A stretch of DNA of 10,945 nt from Chloroflexota bacterium (GTDB lineage: Bacteria; Chloroflexota; UBA5177; JANWHV01). The first letter of the stretch is position 1; every line of letters starts with the position of its first letter. The stretch is from NCBI GenBank assembly GCA_025924845.1, contig JAICHN010000138.1, positions 1-10,945 on the forward strand, written 5' to 3'. Below the pieces are notes generated by a model, which made no database searches, was not told the origin of the DNA, and saw nothing but the letters and a program-made list of their open reading frames with translations. A program made the position numbers and the translations under genes. Below are positions 1 to 6,546 of the stretch, in pieces.

Positions 1-216
1 AACCGCCAGCTCAACGCGGCCCTGCACCGCATCGCGCTCGCCCAGGCGCGCTCGCACCCGCCGGCGCGGGCCTACCTGGCCCGACGTCGGCAAGAAGGGA
101 AAAGCTGGAGGGAGGCCCTGCGTGCCCTCAAGCGGTTCATCCTTCGAGCAGTCTGGCGACTGTGGCGGCGGTGCCTGCAGAGTCAGCAGCCCGCTTCGGT
201 CGCAGCGGCCGCCTGA
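1..216 (+). CDS. IS110-family transposase, C-terminal fragment (5' end outside window)
   Basis: The reading frame is open from base 1 to a TGA at 214-216 and gives 71 residues. It contains NRQLNAALHRIALAQARSHP, then ARAYLARRR, EGKSWREALRALKRF and a basic tail. This pattern (R-x-LN-x-ALH-x-IA, then RAY-x-x-R, then EGK-x-x-EALR-x-LKR) is the C-terminal end of the Transposase_20 domain found in IS110/IS1111 DEDD transposases, which move elements under guidance of a bridge RNA. The RuvC-like DEDD half and the catalytic serine lie left of the window, so integrity cannot be judged. The frame ends in an alanine-rich tail 37 bp before the T-tract of the tRNA terminator on the opposite strand. Family call is from motif memory, and fairly sure. 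Confidence 0.8.
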   Translation, partial: NRQLNAALHRIALAQARSHPPARAYLARRRQEGKSWREALRALKRFILRAVWRLWRRCLQSQQPASVAAAA

Positions 217-252
217 GATGCGTCTGGCTGGAACGCCCCGCGATATAGGAGC
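1..252 (+). mobile_element. Right part of an IS110-type insertion element
   Basis: This is inferred from the transposase C-terminus. IS110 elements normally lack terminal inverted repeats and end a short distance after the transposase, so the right boundary (placed here between the stop codon and the tRNA terminator) is only a guess. No terminal repeat or target duplication is visible, because the left end is outside the window. Confidence 0.4.
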
Positions 253-293
253 GTCTAAAAATGGATAGAGACCCCGGTAGAACCGAGGTCTCT
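253..293 (-). terminator. Intrinsic terminator of the tRNA-Gly gene
   Basis: Read on the minus strand, AGAGACC pairs with GGTCTCT, and inside it, after one A/C mismatch, CGGT pairs with ACCG around a 3-nt loop (267-293). Shortly after the stem the minus strand reads ATTTTTAG (T-tract complementary to 257-261). A long stem with a nearby T-run, just downstream of the tRNA 3' end, is a good rho-independent terminator. Confidence 0.8.
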
Positions 294-300
294 CCAGAGG

Positions 301-373
301 AGCGGGTGATCGGGCTCGAACCGACGACATTCTGCTTGGGAAGCAGACACTCTGCCAACTGAGTTACACCCGC
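301..373 (-). tRNA. tRNA-Gly (anticodon CCC)
   Basis: A complete 73-nt cloverleaf can be folded on the minus strand. The acceptor stem is GCGGGTG with CACCCGC (7 perfect pairs), and the D stem is ACTC with GAGT around AGTTGGCA. The anticodon stem is TCTGC with GCAGA around TTCCCAA, which puts CCC at positions 34-36. The variable region is ATGTC, and the T arm is GTCGG with CCGAT around TTCGAGC. The discriminator base is U, as is usual for bacterial tRNA-Gly. The 3' CCA is not encoded (the next bases are CCT), so it would be added by the CCA-adding enzyme. The gene decodes GGG glycine codons. A candidate promoter lies upstream and a strong terminator downstream, so it is probably a single-gene unit. 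Confidence 0.95.
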
Positions 374-415
374 CTAATCCCGGTAGGGCCGGATTGGCCC
401 TTCACCAGTAGCGTG

Positions 416-444
416 ATCCTACCATGCCCGCATCGCATAGGCAA
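416..444 (-). promoter_or_regulatory. Candidate sigma-70 type promoter of tRNA-Gly
   Basis: On the minus strand a -35-like TTGCCT (complement of 439-444) and a -10-like TAGGAT (complement of 416-421) are exactly 17 bp apart, each matching 4 of 6 consensus bases. Transcription would start about 35 nt before the tRNA 5' end. A small hairpin (GGGCC, loop of 5, GGCCC at 386-400) lies in the short leader. Placement fits well, but the boxes are only moderate matches. Confidence 0.45.
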
Positions 445-560
445 GCCGATGCACGGCAGTTCCGGCGAACATGCATCCCCGGCCGGACTCGGGGAAGCCA
501 CCATGATCAGGCCGACGGGTAGGAAGGACGCGCCGTCGAGAACGAACAGGTTTCTCCTTG
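420..560 (-). pseudogene. Possible decayed C-terminus of a GMC-family oxidoreductase
   Basis: In one minus-strand frame the residues RRNLFVLDGASFLPVG (about 555-511) resemble the conserved NLFV-x-DGS-x-(F/M)P-x-G stretch near the end of glucose-methanol-choline (GMC) oxidoreductases. The expected continuation (NP-x-LTI-x-ALA-x-R) is not in the same frame; a neighbouring frame gives a weak HRLAYAMRA-like string nearer the tRNA. No start codon with a Shine-Dalgarno site and no FAD-binding N-terminus is present, so this would be a remnant only. GMC enzymes often neighbour sugar transporters, which fits the context. A chance resemblance is quite possible. Confidence 0.25.
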
Positions 561-667
561 TGATGGGCAACCCGAGATCGCGGACCTGCTTGATAGACCT
601 CCAGAGGCCACATACAATCCCCGGAAACGACACCACGCGGCGGTCTCGATTCCCGTAGCTGGAATGG

Positions 668-724
668 AGGTGTGATCCAAGGCCTTTGCGGCCCGCACAA
701 TCCGACCACCGGGATCTCACACCT
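668..724 (+). repeat. Inverted repeat upstream of the sugar-transporter operon
   Basis: AGGTGTGA at 668-675 is matched by its perfect complement TCACACCT at 717-724, with 41 bp between. TCC (676-678) and GGA (712-714) extend the pairing after a 2-nt bulge. It lies 77 bp before the start codon of the binding-protein gene, a position suited to a regulator site or a leader stem. Function is inferred from position only. Confidence 0.4.
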
Positions 725-800
725 GCACGCGCTGCCGTGCCGGCGCTCAACGGATCGCGGAACCCGATTTGCATCATAGGCTCAACGAGGAGATCGGACC

Positions 801-1808
801 ATGAAGACCGGCGAAGACGCTGTCGAATCCTCAGTACGTTCTGCAACAAGCCGCAGGGATTTTCTGGTCGCGGGCGGCGCGGGCGCGTTGGGCGCTGCTG
901 CCATCGCCTCCGGTGCGCCGGCCATCGCGCACGCCGCGAGCAGCTCGAACCAGGTCTTCTACTGGATCTCGCATGGCACCGATACCGACCAGATCTGGGT
1001 GATCGCCAACAATGGCGCAGTTGCTGCCGGACGAGATCTGCACGTGACCGTGAGGACGTCGTTCGCCAGCAACGATCTTGCTCGCCAGGAAGAGACTTTC
1101 AATGCGGCAATCTCCGCGAAGGCGACCGGCATCGCCACAACGTCACCCCAACCCAAGGTTCTCGCCAAGCTCGTCGCCAAGGCGCAGAGCCTCGGCATAC
1201 CGGTGGTTATGTTTAACAAGGATGATCCCACTACCGGTCGCCTGGCCTATGTGGGGGCCGACCTCCTCAAAGCCGGGCAGCTCTGGGCGAATTACCTCGT
1301 CTCCACGAAACGGCTCCATGCCGGCGACCTCGTCTTCATGCCTGTTGAAGTTGCCGGGGCGACCTATGGGGTGGTGGAGACGCAGGGCATTGCGTCCGTG
1401 TTCAAGCCGCGGGGCATCAAGTACGACGTGGTCCAGGTGGGACAGACACCGGCCGCCTCGATTTCCAACATGCAAGACTACCTGACCGCGCACGGCAGCA
1501 ACGTCAAGGCGATGATTGGACTCGGCGACCTCGTGACAGCTAACACGGCACAGGTCTTCAAGGCCGTCGGTTGGCAGCCGGGACATGTCCCGGTTGTGGG
1601 CTGGGGCAACGAACTTGCCACTGCGCAGGCGGTGCAGCAAGGCTACGTGAATGCCGGGCTTTGGCAATATCCCGACTCGCAGGGCTACATGCCTATCACT
1701 ATCCTGAAGATGCTCGCGGACGGCTTCGGCGCGGGCTACGATATCGCAACTCTTCAACTCTACGATAAGACGACCGTGGGGAAATACATCAAGTTCCTGA
1801 AGCATTAA
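801..1808 (+). CDS. Sugar ABC transporter substrate-binding protein, Tat-exported (Periplasmic_binding_4 / RbsB-like)
   Basis: This 335-residue protein should capture a sugar outside the membrane and hand it to the permease encoded next. The N-terminus carries a twin-arginine signal: SRRDFLVAG at 17-25, a Gly/Ala-rich hydrophobic stretch to about residue 42, and a likely cleavage after AHA near residue 45. There is no lipobox cysteine, so the mature protein is not a classical lipoprotein. The rest follows the two-lobe PF13407 fold of RbsB/FrcB-type proteins: FNAAISAKATGIATTSP, then GIPVVMFNKDD, LAYVGADLLKAGQ, a second-lobe AMIGLGDLVTANTAQVF, the hinge strand VPVVGWGNE, and QGYVNAGLWQYPDSQGY near the end. 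The ATG at 801 has GAGGAG 8 nt upstream (787-792). It is the first gene of the transporter operon and is followed by a long stem-loop. The substrate cannot be read from sequence; pentoses or hexoses such as ribose, xylose or fructose are typical. Confidence 0.88.
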   Translation: MKTGEDAVESSVRSATSRRDFLVAGGAGALGAAAIASGAPAIAHAASSSNQVFYWISHGTDTDQIWVIANNGAVAAGRDLHVTVRTSFASNDLARQEETFNAAISAKATGIATTSPQPKVLAKLVAKAQSLGIPVVMFNKDDPTTGRLAYVGADLLKAGQLWANYLVSTKRLHAGDLVFMPVEVAGATYGVVETQGIASVFKPRGIKYDVVQVGQTPAASISNMQDYLTAHGSNVKAMIGLGDLVTANTAQVFKAVGWQPGHVPVVGWGNELATAQAVQQGYVNAGLWQYPDSQGYMPITILKMLADGFGAGYDIATLQLYDKTTVGKYIKFLKH

Positions 1809-1829
1809 GCAACTGACGGAGCCGAGTTC

Positions 1830-1883
1830 GGCCGGAAATCGCGCAGCGGGACAGCCACGCGCTGTCCCGGCGATCTTCCGGCC
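1830..1883 (+). promoter_or_regulatory. Long intergenic stem-loop between binding-protein and permease genes
   Basis: Three nested perfect arms form one near-continuous hairpin. GGCCGGAA (1830-1837) pairs with TTCCGGCC (1876-1883). ATCGC (1838-1842) pairs with GCGAT (1870-1874). CGGGACAGC (1847-1855) pairs with GCTGTCCCG (1861-1869) around a 5-nt CACGC loop. That is 22 pairs broken only by a GCAG bulge and a single C. It starts 21 nt after the binding-protein stop codon and has no T-run after it, so it is not a standard terminator. In many transporter operons such a stem protects the 3' end of the binding-protein mRNA or limits read-through, giving binding protein in excess over the membrane genes. 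That role is inferred. Confidence 0.75.
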
Positions 1884-1956
1884 CTGGGTTGTATGGCCAG
1901 GCACGGCGTTGGACCAATCGTCCGTCTAGATAGTTGTGCGCACGGAAGGCGTCGCC

Positions 1957-3006
1957 GTGAACAAGTCAGCTCCGGTAATTGACCCCCCCGGCTCAGCCGC
2001 ACCGCCGCCTGGTTTGGTGCGTCATGTCGCGAAAGGTTTCGGCGAGCATCCGGAAGTGTTGCCGCTGATTCTGCTCGTTCTCGCCGTAGTGCTATTCTGG
2101 AGCCTTAACTCGGCCTTCCTGTCCGGCCTTAACATCAGTGGTATGCTGGCATATGCACCTGAGCTCGGGCTCATCGCTCTGGGCATGACTCTTCTTCTCA
2201 CAGCCGGCCAATTCGATCTCTCCGTCGGCGCTGTCTTCGGATTCTGTCCACTCATGGTCTTCATCTTGGCGAATGACCATGGCGTGCCGTTCCCCGCGGC
2301 GGTTGTCGTGGGCCTGCTCCTCGGCGCATGCATTGGCCTCGTCAACGGTTTGTTGGTGGTTAAGGGCGGCATCACGTCGTTTCTCGTCACGCTGAGCACT
2401 CAACTCATCGTCAGCGGCGGCGCGCTGTACGTGTCAAGCGGCTTTCCGCAGTCGACCCTCAACGTGCAGTCGGCTGTGCAGACAGCACTGGTCGGCACGA
2501 TACAAGTAGGTAGTGTCACCATCTATGCCGGTCTATTATGGTTTATCGGCATCGCCATCGTCTTCGCCTATATGCTGAATCTTACACCCGTCGGCAACTG
2601 GATCATGGCCACCGGTGGCAACGTCGAGGCAGCCAGAGCACGTGGGATCAGGACCGACCGTGTGACTATCGGCCTATTTGTGCTCACCGCGGTGCTGGCC
2701 GGTTTCGCCGGAACGATTAGTGACATTCGCGTCGGATCAGCGTACCCGGATGCAGGTAATGGCTATGAGCTGGAAGCCATTGCCATGGCCGTCGTCGGCG
2801 GCACGTCGTTGTTCGGAGGGTCCGGCACCGTCGTCGGGACCGTGCTCGGGGCCTTATTGCTGCGCGCGATTCGCAATGGGGTGATCCTGGTCGGAGTTCC
2901 AGGACTTGCCTACAACATATTTGTCGGCGGCATCATCCTCATCGCAATGCTTCTTCACTCTGGGATGCGACGCGTGCAGTTCGTTACGGGAAGGACCAAA
3001 GCGTGA
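1957..3006 (+). CDS. Sugar ABC transporter permease (BPD_transp_2, RbsC/FrcC-like)
   Basis: This 349-residue integral membrane protein forms the channel of the sugar importer. It shows about nine to ten hydrophobic segments and the conserved core of PF02653: LGLIALGMTLLLTAGQFDLSVG (written here in part from an unbroken stretch near residues 70-90) followed by GLVNGLLVVKGGITSFLVTL, then the cytoplasmic coupling region TGGNVEAARARGI, and the C-terminal EAIAMAVVGGTSLFGGSGTV. I place the start at GTG 1957, because GGAAGG (1944-1949) sits 7 nt before it; an in-frame GTG at 1936 would add seven residues but has no obvious Shine-Dalgarno site. The stop overlaps the next start in a GTGA. It is separated from the binding-protein gene by the stem-loop region, which may lower its expression. 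Length and motif order are normal, with no sign of damage. Confidence 0.88.
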   Translation: MNKSAPVIDPPGSAAPPPGLVRHVAKGFGEHPEVLPLILLVLAVVLFWSLNSAFLSGLNISGMLAYAPELGLIALGMTLLLTAGQFDLSVGAVFGFCPLMVFILANDHGVPFPAAVVVGLLLGACIGLVNGLLVVKGGITSFLVTLSTQLIVSGGALYVSSGFPQSTLNVQSAVQTALVGTIQVGSVTIYAGLLWFIGIAIVFAYMLNLTPVGNWIMATGGNVEAARARGIRTDRVTIGLFVLTAVLAGFAGTISDIRVGSAYPDAGNGYELEAIAMAVVGGTSLFGGSGTVVGTVLGALLLRAIRNGVILVGVPGLAYNIFVGGIILIAMLLHSGMRRVQFVTGRTKA

Positions 3007-3770
3007 GCGCCGGCGGTGAGCTCGTGAAGATGTCCGCGGTCTCGAAGAGCTATGGCGTCGTGCAGGCACTCATTGACGTCGACTTCACGCTTGCTGCCGG
3101 CGAAATTGTCGGGCTCGTCGGCGATAATGGCGCCGGCAAGTCGACGCTGATCCAGATTCTATCCGGAGTGACCCAGCCCGACAGCGGGGCCATCTACTTC
3201 CGTGGCAAGAAGGTCAACATTCGCCATGCCGGCGATGCCATTGCCCTGGGCATCGAGACGATCTATCAAGGCGCTGCCCTGGTCAACCAGATGACGGTGG
3301 CTCGGAATCTGTTCCTCGGCCGAGAACCGACCAAACGGCTGGCGGGGATTATTCCTGGACTCGACTCACGCTTCATGGAAGAGGAGTCAGGCGCGCTGCT
3401 CAGGCGCATGGGGCTGGGGAAGGACGTGGATCCGGGGCAACGAATAACCCAACTCTCGGGCGGCGAGAGGCAAGCGATCGCCATTGCCCGCGCCATGTAC
3501 TTTCAGGCGGACGTACTCATTCTGGACGAGCCGACGAATAACCTTGGTGTCGAGGAGACCCGGCGCGTTCTTGAATTCATCCACGAGGCCCAAGCGGCCG
3601 GACGCGCCAGTATCTTCATTACCCATAACCTTTTTCACGTGCTCCAGGTGGCCGACCGAATAGTCATTCTTCGCCGTGGACGCAAAGTGGGCGATATGCC
3701 GGCCCGTGATACGACGCTCCAGGAGGTTGAGGAAGTCATTACGGGCGTTCGTGCCACGGTTGAACATTGA
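3003..3770 (+). CDS. Sugar ABC transporter ATP-binding protein, single-domain FrcA type
   Basis: This 255-residue ATPase should energise the importer from the cytoplasmic side. All nucleotide-binding elements are present: Walker A GDNGAGKST (about 40-48), Q-loop Q89 in IYQGAAL, the signature LSGGERQAIAIARA (151-164, E in place of the usual Q), Walker B VLILDEPT (171-178), D-loop region NNLGV, and switch histidine H208 in FITHNL. Most ribose-class (CUT2) transporters use a fused, tandem-domain ATPase of about 500 residues. This one has a single domain, like FrcA of the fructose transporter FrcBCA, so it would act as a homodimer. The GTG start overlaps the permease stop by 4 bp, implying translational coupling. 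The operon ends here; the next gene is convergent. I leave the symbol empty because the substrate is unknown. Confidence 0.88.
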   Translation: MSAGGELVKMSAVSKSYGVVQALIDVDFTLAAGEIVGLVGDNGAGKSTLIQILSGVTQPDSGAIYFRGKKVNIRHAGDAIALGIETIYQGAALVNQMTVARNLFLGREPTKRLAGIIPGLDSRFMEEESGALLRRMGLGKDVDPGQRITQLSGGERQAIAIARAMYFQADVLILDEPTNNLGVEETRRVLEFIHEAQAAGRASIFITHNLFHVLQVADRIVILRRGRKVGDMPARDTTLQEVEEVITGVRATVEH

Positions 3771-3827
3771 CGATCACAGGTGCCCCTATCCGGCCTGCTC
3801 ACCTATCGGCGCACCAACGCGGTGTAT

Positions 3828-3847
3828 ACGCATTTCGATGCATGCGT
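3828..3847. terminator. Weak hairpin between convergent units
   Basis: ACGCAT (3828-3833) and ATGCGT (3842-3847) form a 6-bp stem with an 8-nt loop in the 88-bp gap between the ATPase gene and the convergent isomerase gene. No T-run follows on either strand, so a terminator role is suggested by position alone. Confidence 0.25.
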
Positions 3848-3858
3848 CTGGGGCGCTC

Positions 3859-4950
3859 TCAGCCGCCGGTCACGCCTACGTCGCCCAACTGGGCGATGGA
3901 CGCCGCGTCGTAACCCGCCGCGCGCAACGGGGCTATGATGTCCGCCGCCATATCCGGCAGATAGGCCAGCAGCAGGCGCGCCGGTGCGGCGCCGGTCGCG
4001 GTCGAGTGCGTCAACGAGGCGGGCAGCACGGCGCTGCGGCCCTTCCGGCAGACCACCGATTCGTCCCCGTCGCCGTGCAGAGTGACTTCGCCGTCCAACA
4101 CTACCACGGCGCGCATGGCGGCCCGCGTCCTTCGCAGATCGATCGTTCCGGTCGGCTCGATCGATTCCACGGCGAAGTGAGGACAGGCGCACAGGATCCG
4201 CCGTCGCCCACCCTCCATGGGCAGCTCCAGTGGTTGCACGTATGGCGTGGTCGGGGGATGGGCGCTGAGCACGGCCAGACCGCGCTCGATGTGCAGCTCG
4301 CGCGGCTTGCCGTCCGTCCCCATCCGGCCCCAATCATACAGCCGATAGGTGATGTCCGAGTTTTCCTGTACTTCGCAGTACACGATGCCCTTGCCCAAGG
4401 CGTGAACCACGCCCGCCGGCGAATAGAGAATATCGCCTGCCTTCACCGGCAAGAAGTCGATCAGGTCGCGCACTCCCTGTCCGCTGCGACACGCCGCGGC
4501 GAATTGTGCCGCGTCCACGCCCTTGCGCAGCCCCCAGTACACCCCGGCGCCCGGCTCGGCCTCGATAATCAGATACATCTCGGCCTTGCCGGGATAGCCG
4601 CGCTCCGGCGCGTCGCGTAGTGCCTGCTCGTCGGTAGGATGGATCTGAATCGAAAGATCCGCCGCCGAATCGGACAGCTTGATCAGCAGGGGCAGCCGCG
4701 CGTTGGGATAGCTGGGCGCGTCACCGCGTAGGGCGCCGTCGGTCGCTTCGTCCACGGCGCGTAGGGTCCGGCCCGCCCATGGTCCCCCATCGACCAGGGC
4801 GTCATCGCCTACTTCCCACGATTCGGCCAGGGTGCCCTCTGGGCCCAGCGGTTTGCCCAGCAGCGGGCCGAGCCGGGCGCCTCCCCAGATGTAGTGGCGA
4901 AACACCGGCGCCGTGCGCAGCGGCGCCTCCAATCGCGGCTCTTTCGGCAT
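3859..4950 (-). CDS. manA: Mannose-6-phosphate isomerase, class I
   Basis: This zinc enzyme interconverts fructose 6-phosphate and mannose 6-phosphate in the cytoplasm, the entry to GDP-mannose and mannosylated envelope polymers, or the exit of mannose into glycolysis. The protein has 363 residues and follows the short bacterial type I pattern: HYIWGG near the N-terminus, PLLIKL at 87-92, SIQIHPTD at 100-107, KAEMYLII at 122-129, SPAGVVHALG at 177-186, and ENSDITYRLYDWGR at 196-209. The probable metal ligands Q102, H104, E124 and H183 and the conserved arginine R203 are all present. The ATG at 4950 has GGGAG about 8 nt upstream and begins only 12 bp after the stop of the LCP gene, so the two are probably cotranscribed. 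That neighbour suggests a role in supplying sugar for a cell-wall glycopolymer, though the convergent sugar transporter leaves catabolism open. Confidence 0.92.
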   Translation of the reverse strand: MPKEPRLEAPLRTAPVFRHYIWGGARLGPLLGKPLGPEGTLAESWEVGDDALVDGGPWAGRTLRAVDEATDGALRGDAPSYPNARLPLLIKLSDSAADLSIQIHPTDEQALRDAPERGYPGKAEMYLIIEAEPGAGVYWGLRKGVDAAQFAAACRSGQGVRDLIDFLPVKAGDILYSPAGVVHALGKGIVYCEVQENSDITYRLYDWGRMGTDGKPRELHIERGLAVLSAHPPTTPYVQPLELPMEGGRRRILCACPHFAVESIEPTGTIDLRRTRAAMRAVVVLDGEVTLHGDGDESVVCRKGRSAVLPASLTHSTATGAAPARLLLAYLPDMAADIIAPLRAAGYDAASIAQLGDVGVTGG

Positions 4951-4962
4951 CGGACCTGCTCC

Positions 4963-6324
4963 CTACTGCGCTTGTGGTACGTCGCTACCCAGTAACAGTA
5001 CCACTTGCGCCGATATGGTCGGCAGGTTTTCCGCGGTTGCACTCGCCCCGAACATCTGACGCAACAGCCGAGCCGTGTAGGGCGCCGCCGGTTGGGCAGT
5101 ATTGACGATCACTTCGGTATGCGCGTGCAAGGCGTTGTCGGCCGAGCTGGTGCCAACCACGTTCACGTGACAGGTTTGCAGGGTTTGCGCCACCGCCTCG
5201 GCCTCACCGTTCAGGCTGGTGCCATTTTCCACCCAGACGCTCGCATGCTCGGCGGTCAGCTTCGGATCGGCAAAGAGGGCCTGGATGCGGGGCGCGAAGG
5301 CCGGGGTCGGGCAGAGGTCGGCCCCCAGGTCGCCGCCCACGCACTCCGTGGTCATCCCATTCTGATCGTTGAAATACACATGGTCCGTGCCGCGGCCCTT
5401 CACCATGTCCATGGCTACCACCGGCAGCAGGTTATCGGGCAGGTTGGTGATAAAGCTGTCACGCAGGGCGGCCAGGATCGAGGGCAGGTGGAACAGGGTA
5501 TGGGTGCTGATCAACTGCGTCTTCACCGCGGTAATCAGCTGTTGCTGATGCTGTACGCGCGCCGCGTCCTGGGCGGTATAGGCATGGCGCTCACGCATAT
5601 ACTTCAAGGCCGTGGCCCCATCCATATGCTGCATCCCTTTATGCAGCACCAGCGGGGCAAAGCCGTCCCCGACCATGGCGGGATAGGTGGGATCGTTGAT
5701 GTTCTGATCGACATCGATGTTGACGCCGCCCAATACGTCGATCAGATGTTGGAAACTGGAAAACCGCAGCATGACGTAGTAGTTGATCGGAATGCCGAGC
5801 GCGTGCTCGATCGTGTATGCCTCGTACCGAGGGCCGCCCAGGTAGTTGCCCTCGTTGATTTTGCTCATCTCGCCATAACCCGGCACGCTCACCGCCAGGT
5901 CGCGGGGGATCGACACCAGGCGCACCGTATTACGGCCGGGATCGATAGTGATCACGATGATCGTATCGGAGTGATCCTGCTCGCCCGGCACCCGCTGATC
6001 CACCCCCAGCGCCAGAATGTTGATCGGGTCGGTCCCATTCCAGGGCACGGTGCCCGCCCGCGCCGGAAGAAGCGGTCCGCTCAAGGTGGCGAGCGCCATG
6101 GGGTTGAACCAGACATATACCCCTGTCCCGACCAGTAACACGAGGAGCGCCGCGAGGGAGATCAGCAATCGGATCGCTAATTGGCGAAGGGTGGGCCGGC
6201 GGAAAAGCCGGCGCCGGCGAACCATGGGCGGACTGTGCAGGACCAGGGTCGGCTGCGTATGCACCTGGAGGTCCTCTACCGGCAGGCCGTTTGGACCATA
6301 CGACCAGGCATTATCGCTCTGCAT
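4963..6324 (-). CDS. LCP (LytR-CpsA-Psr) family glycopolymer ligase with LytR_C domain
   Basis: LCP proteins transfer lipid-linked glycopolymers such as teichoic acid, capsule or arabinogalactan to peptidoglycan on the outer face of the membrane. This 453-residue protein has a cytoplasmic N-terminus of about 45 residues ending in a basic RRRRLFRRP run and one membrane segment (about 47-73). The LCP domain (about 98-275) carries INILALGVDQR, SDTIIVITIDP, LVSIPRDLAV (R141, D142), KINEGNYLGG, VLGGVNIDVD and ALKYMRERH then AARVQHQQQL. A C-terminal LytR_C domain (about 360-448) opens with ASVWVENGTSLNGEA and ends VVLLLGSDV. The usual second arginine of the R-x-x-R-Q motif is H259 here. Cysteines C328 and C338 could form an external disulfide. 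A promoter candidate lies upstream and manA follows after 12 bp. The start at 6324 has a weak GAGAG site; M34 has none. The polymer attached is unknown. Confidence 0.9.
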   Translation of the reverse strand: MQSDNAWSYGPNGLPVEDLQVHTQPTLVLHSPPMVRRRRLFRRPTLRQLAIRLLISLAALLVLLVGTGVYVWFNPMALATLSGPLLPARAGTVPWNGTDPINILALGVDQRVPGEQDHSDTIIVITIDPGRNTVRLVSIPRDLAVSVPGYGEMSKINEGNYLGGPRYEAYTIEHALGIPINYYVMLRFSSFQHLIDVLGGVNIDVDQNINDPTYPAMVGDGFAPLVLHKGMQHMDGATALKYMRERHAYTAQDAARVQHQQQLITAVKTQLISTHTLFHLPSILAALRDSFITNLPDNLLPVVAMDMVKGRGTDHVYFNDQNGMTTECVGGDLGADLCPTPAFAPRIQALFADPKLTAEHASVWVENGTSLNGEAEAVAQTLQTCHVNVVGTSSADNALHAHTEVIVNTAQPAAPYTARLLRQMFGASATAENLPTISAQVVLLLGSDVPQAQ

Positions 6325-6378
6325 GAATATCTCTCAAGTTACCATTCAAGGGTCGTCAGGCTAGGCCGATGCCGGAAC

Positions 6379-6418
6379 AGTATACAGGGATACAACCGGC
6401 GTCGGTCAATAGGGTCAA
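6379..6418 (-). promoter_or_regulatory. Candidate promoter(s) of the LCP-manA operon
   Basis: On the minus strand TTGACC occurs twice, complementary to 6413-6418 and 6404-6409. The nearer copy is 19 bp from TATACT (complement of 6379-6384), a 5/6 match to the -10 box. The farther copy is 17 bp from TTGTAT (complement of 6390-6395), a poorer -10. The leader would be about 50 nt. Box quality is good, but which pair is used cannot be told by eye. Confidence 0.5.
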
Positions 6419-6473
6419 GGGACAGATCATAGGAGAATCTCTGTTGTCACCCAAATCAGTGGTCAGACGGCCC

Positions 6474-6490
6474 AGAGGCACATCGCCTCT
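6474..6490. repeat. Small perfect hairpin between the two envelope operons
   Basis: AGAGGC (6474-6479) and GCCTCT (6485-6490) form six pairs around a 5-nt loop. It lies between the end of the flippase-like gene and the LCP promoter. No T-run follows, so its role is open; a secondary stop or an RNA processing site is possible. Confidence 0.3.
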
Positions 6491-6511
6491 CAAGGTCGCA
6501 AAACGTGGCCT

Positions 6512-6546
6512 ATAAAGCAAGGGCTCAGCTTGCCCGCTTGCTTTAT
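6512..6546 (-). terminator. Probable terminator hairpin of the UbiA/flippase-like operon
   Basis: ATAAAGCAA (6512-6520) pairs with TTGCTTTAT (6538-6546), and inside, past a 2-nt bulge, GGGC (6521-6524) pairs with GCCC (6532-6535) around a 7-nt loop. The structure overlaps the stop codon of the flippase-like gene (6543-6545). The stem base is A/T-rich on both sides, and a TTTT follows some 10 nt later on the minus strand, so termination is plausible though not of the textbook form. Confidence 0.5.

Larger units (their letters stand above)
374..800. other. Intergenic stretch without an intact gene
   Basis: These 427 bp lie between the divergent tRNA-Gly gene and the transporter operon. All frames here are short and lack convincing starts. 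What can be pointed to is the tRNA promoter candidate, the possible oxidoreductase remnant, and an inverted repeat at 668-724. The promoter of the transporter operon should lie at about 660-785, but I see no pair of boxes good enough to name. Confidence 0.6.

Noticed and set aside
301..373. tRNA gene as a genomic-island attachment site
   Set aside because: No second copy of the tRNA 3' end and no integrase gene are visible in the window.
413..658. Short + strand open frame in the gap after the tRNA gene
   Set aside because: 81 codons without a Shine-Dalgarno site or recognisable motif; likely chance.
1143..1904. Minus-strand open frame of 253 codons opposite the binding-protein gene
   Set aside because: It covers the binding-protein gene and the stem-loop, has no recognisable domain and no promoter or ribosome site.
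3003..3770. Truncated tandem-domain CUT2 ATPase
   Set aside because: The single domain is complete, with all motifs and a normal C-terminus, matching known single-domain FrcA-type ATPases; no second half remains downstream.
3803..4333. Alternative minus frame of 176 codons within manA
   Set aside because: Arg/Ala-rich out-of-frame translation of the manA region; the manA frame carries all metal ligands.
3676..4620. + strand open frame of 314 codons overlapping the ATPase end and manA
   Set aside because: It overlaps two strongly supported genes, and its composition is that expected from the antisense of GC-rich coding DNA.
5005..6138. Long + strand open frame (377 codons) opposite the LCP gene
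   Set aside because: It is an antisense shadow of a well-supported LCP/LytR_C gene; its product is His/Arg/Gln-rich without family motifs and has no ribosome site.
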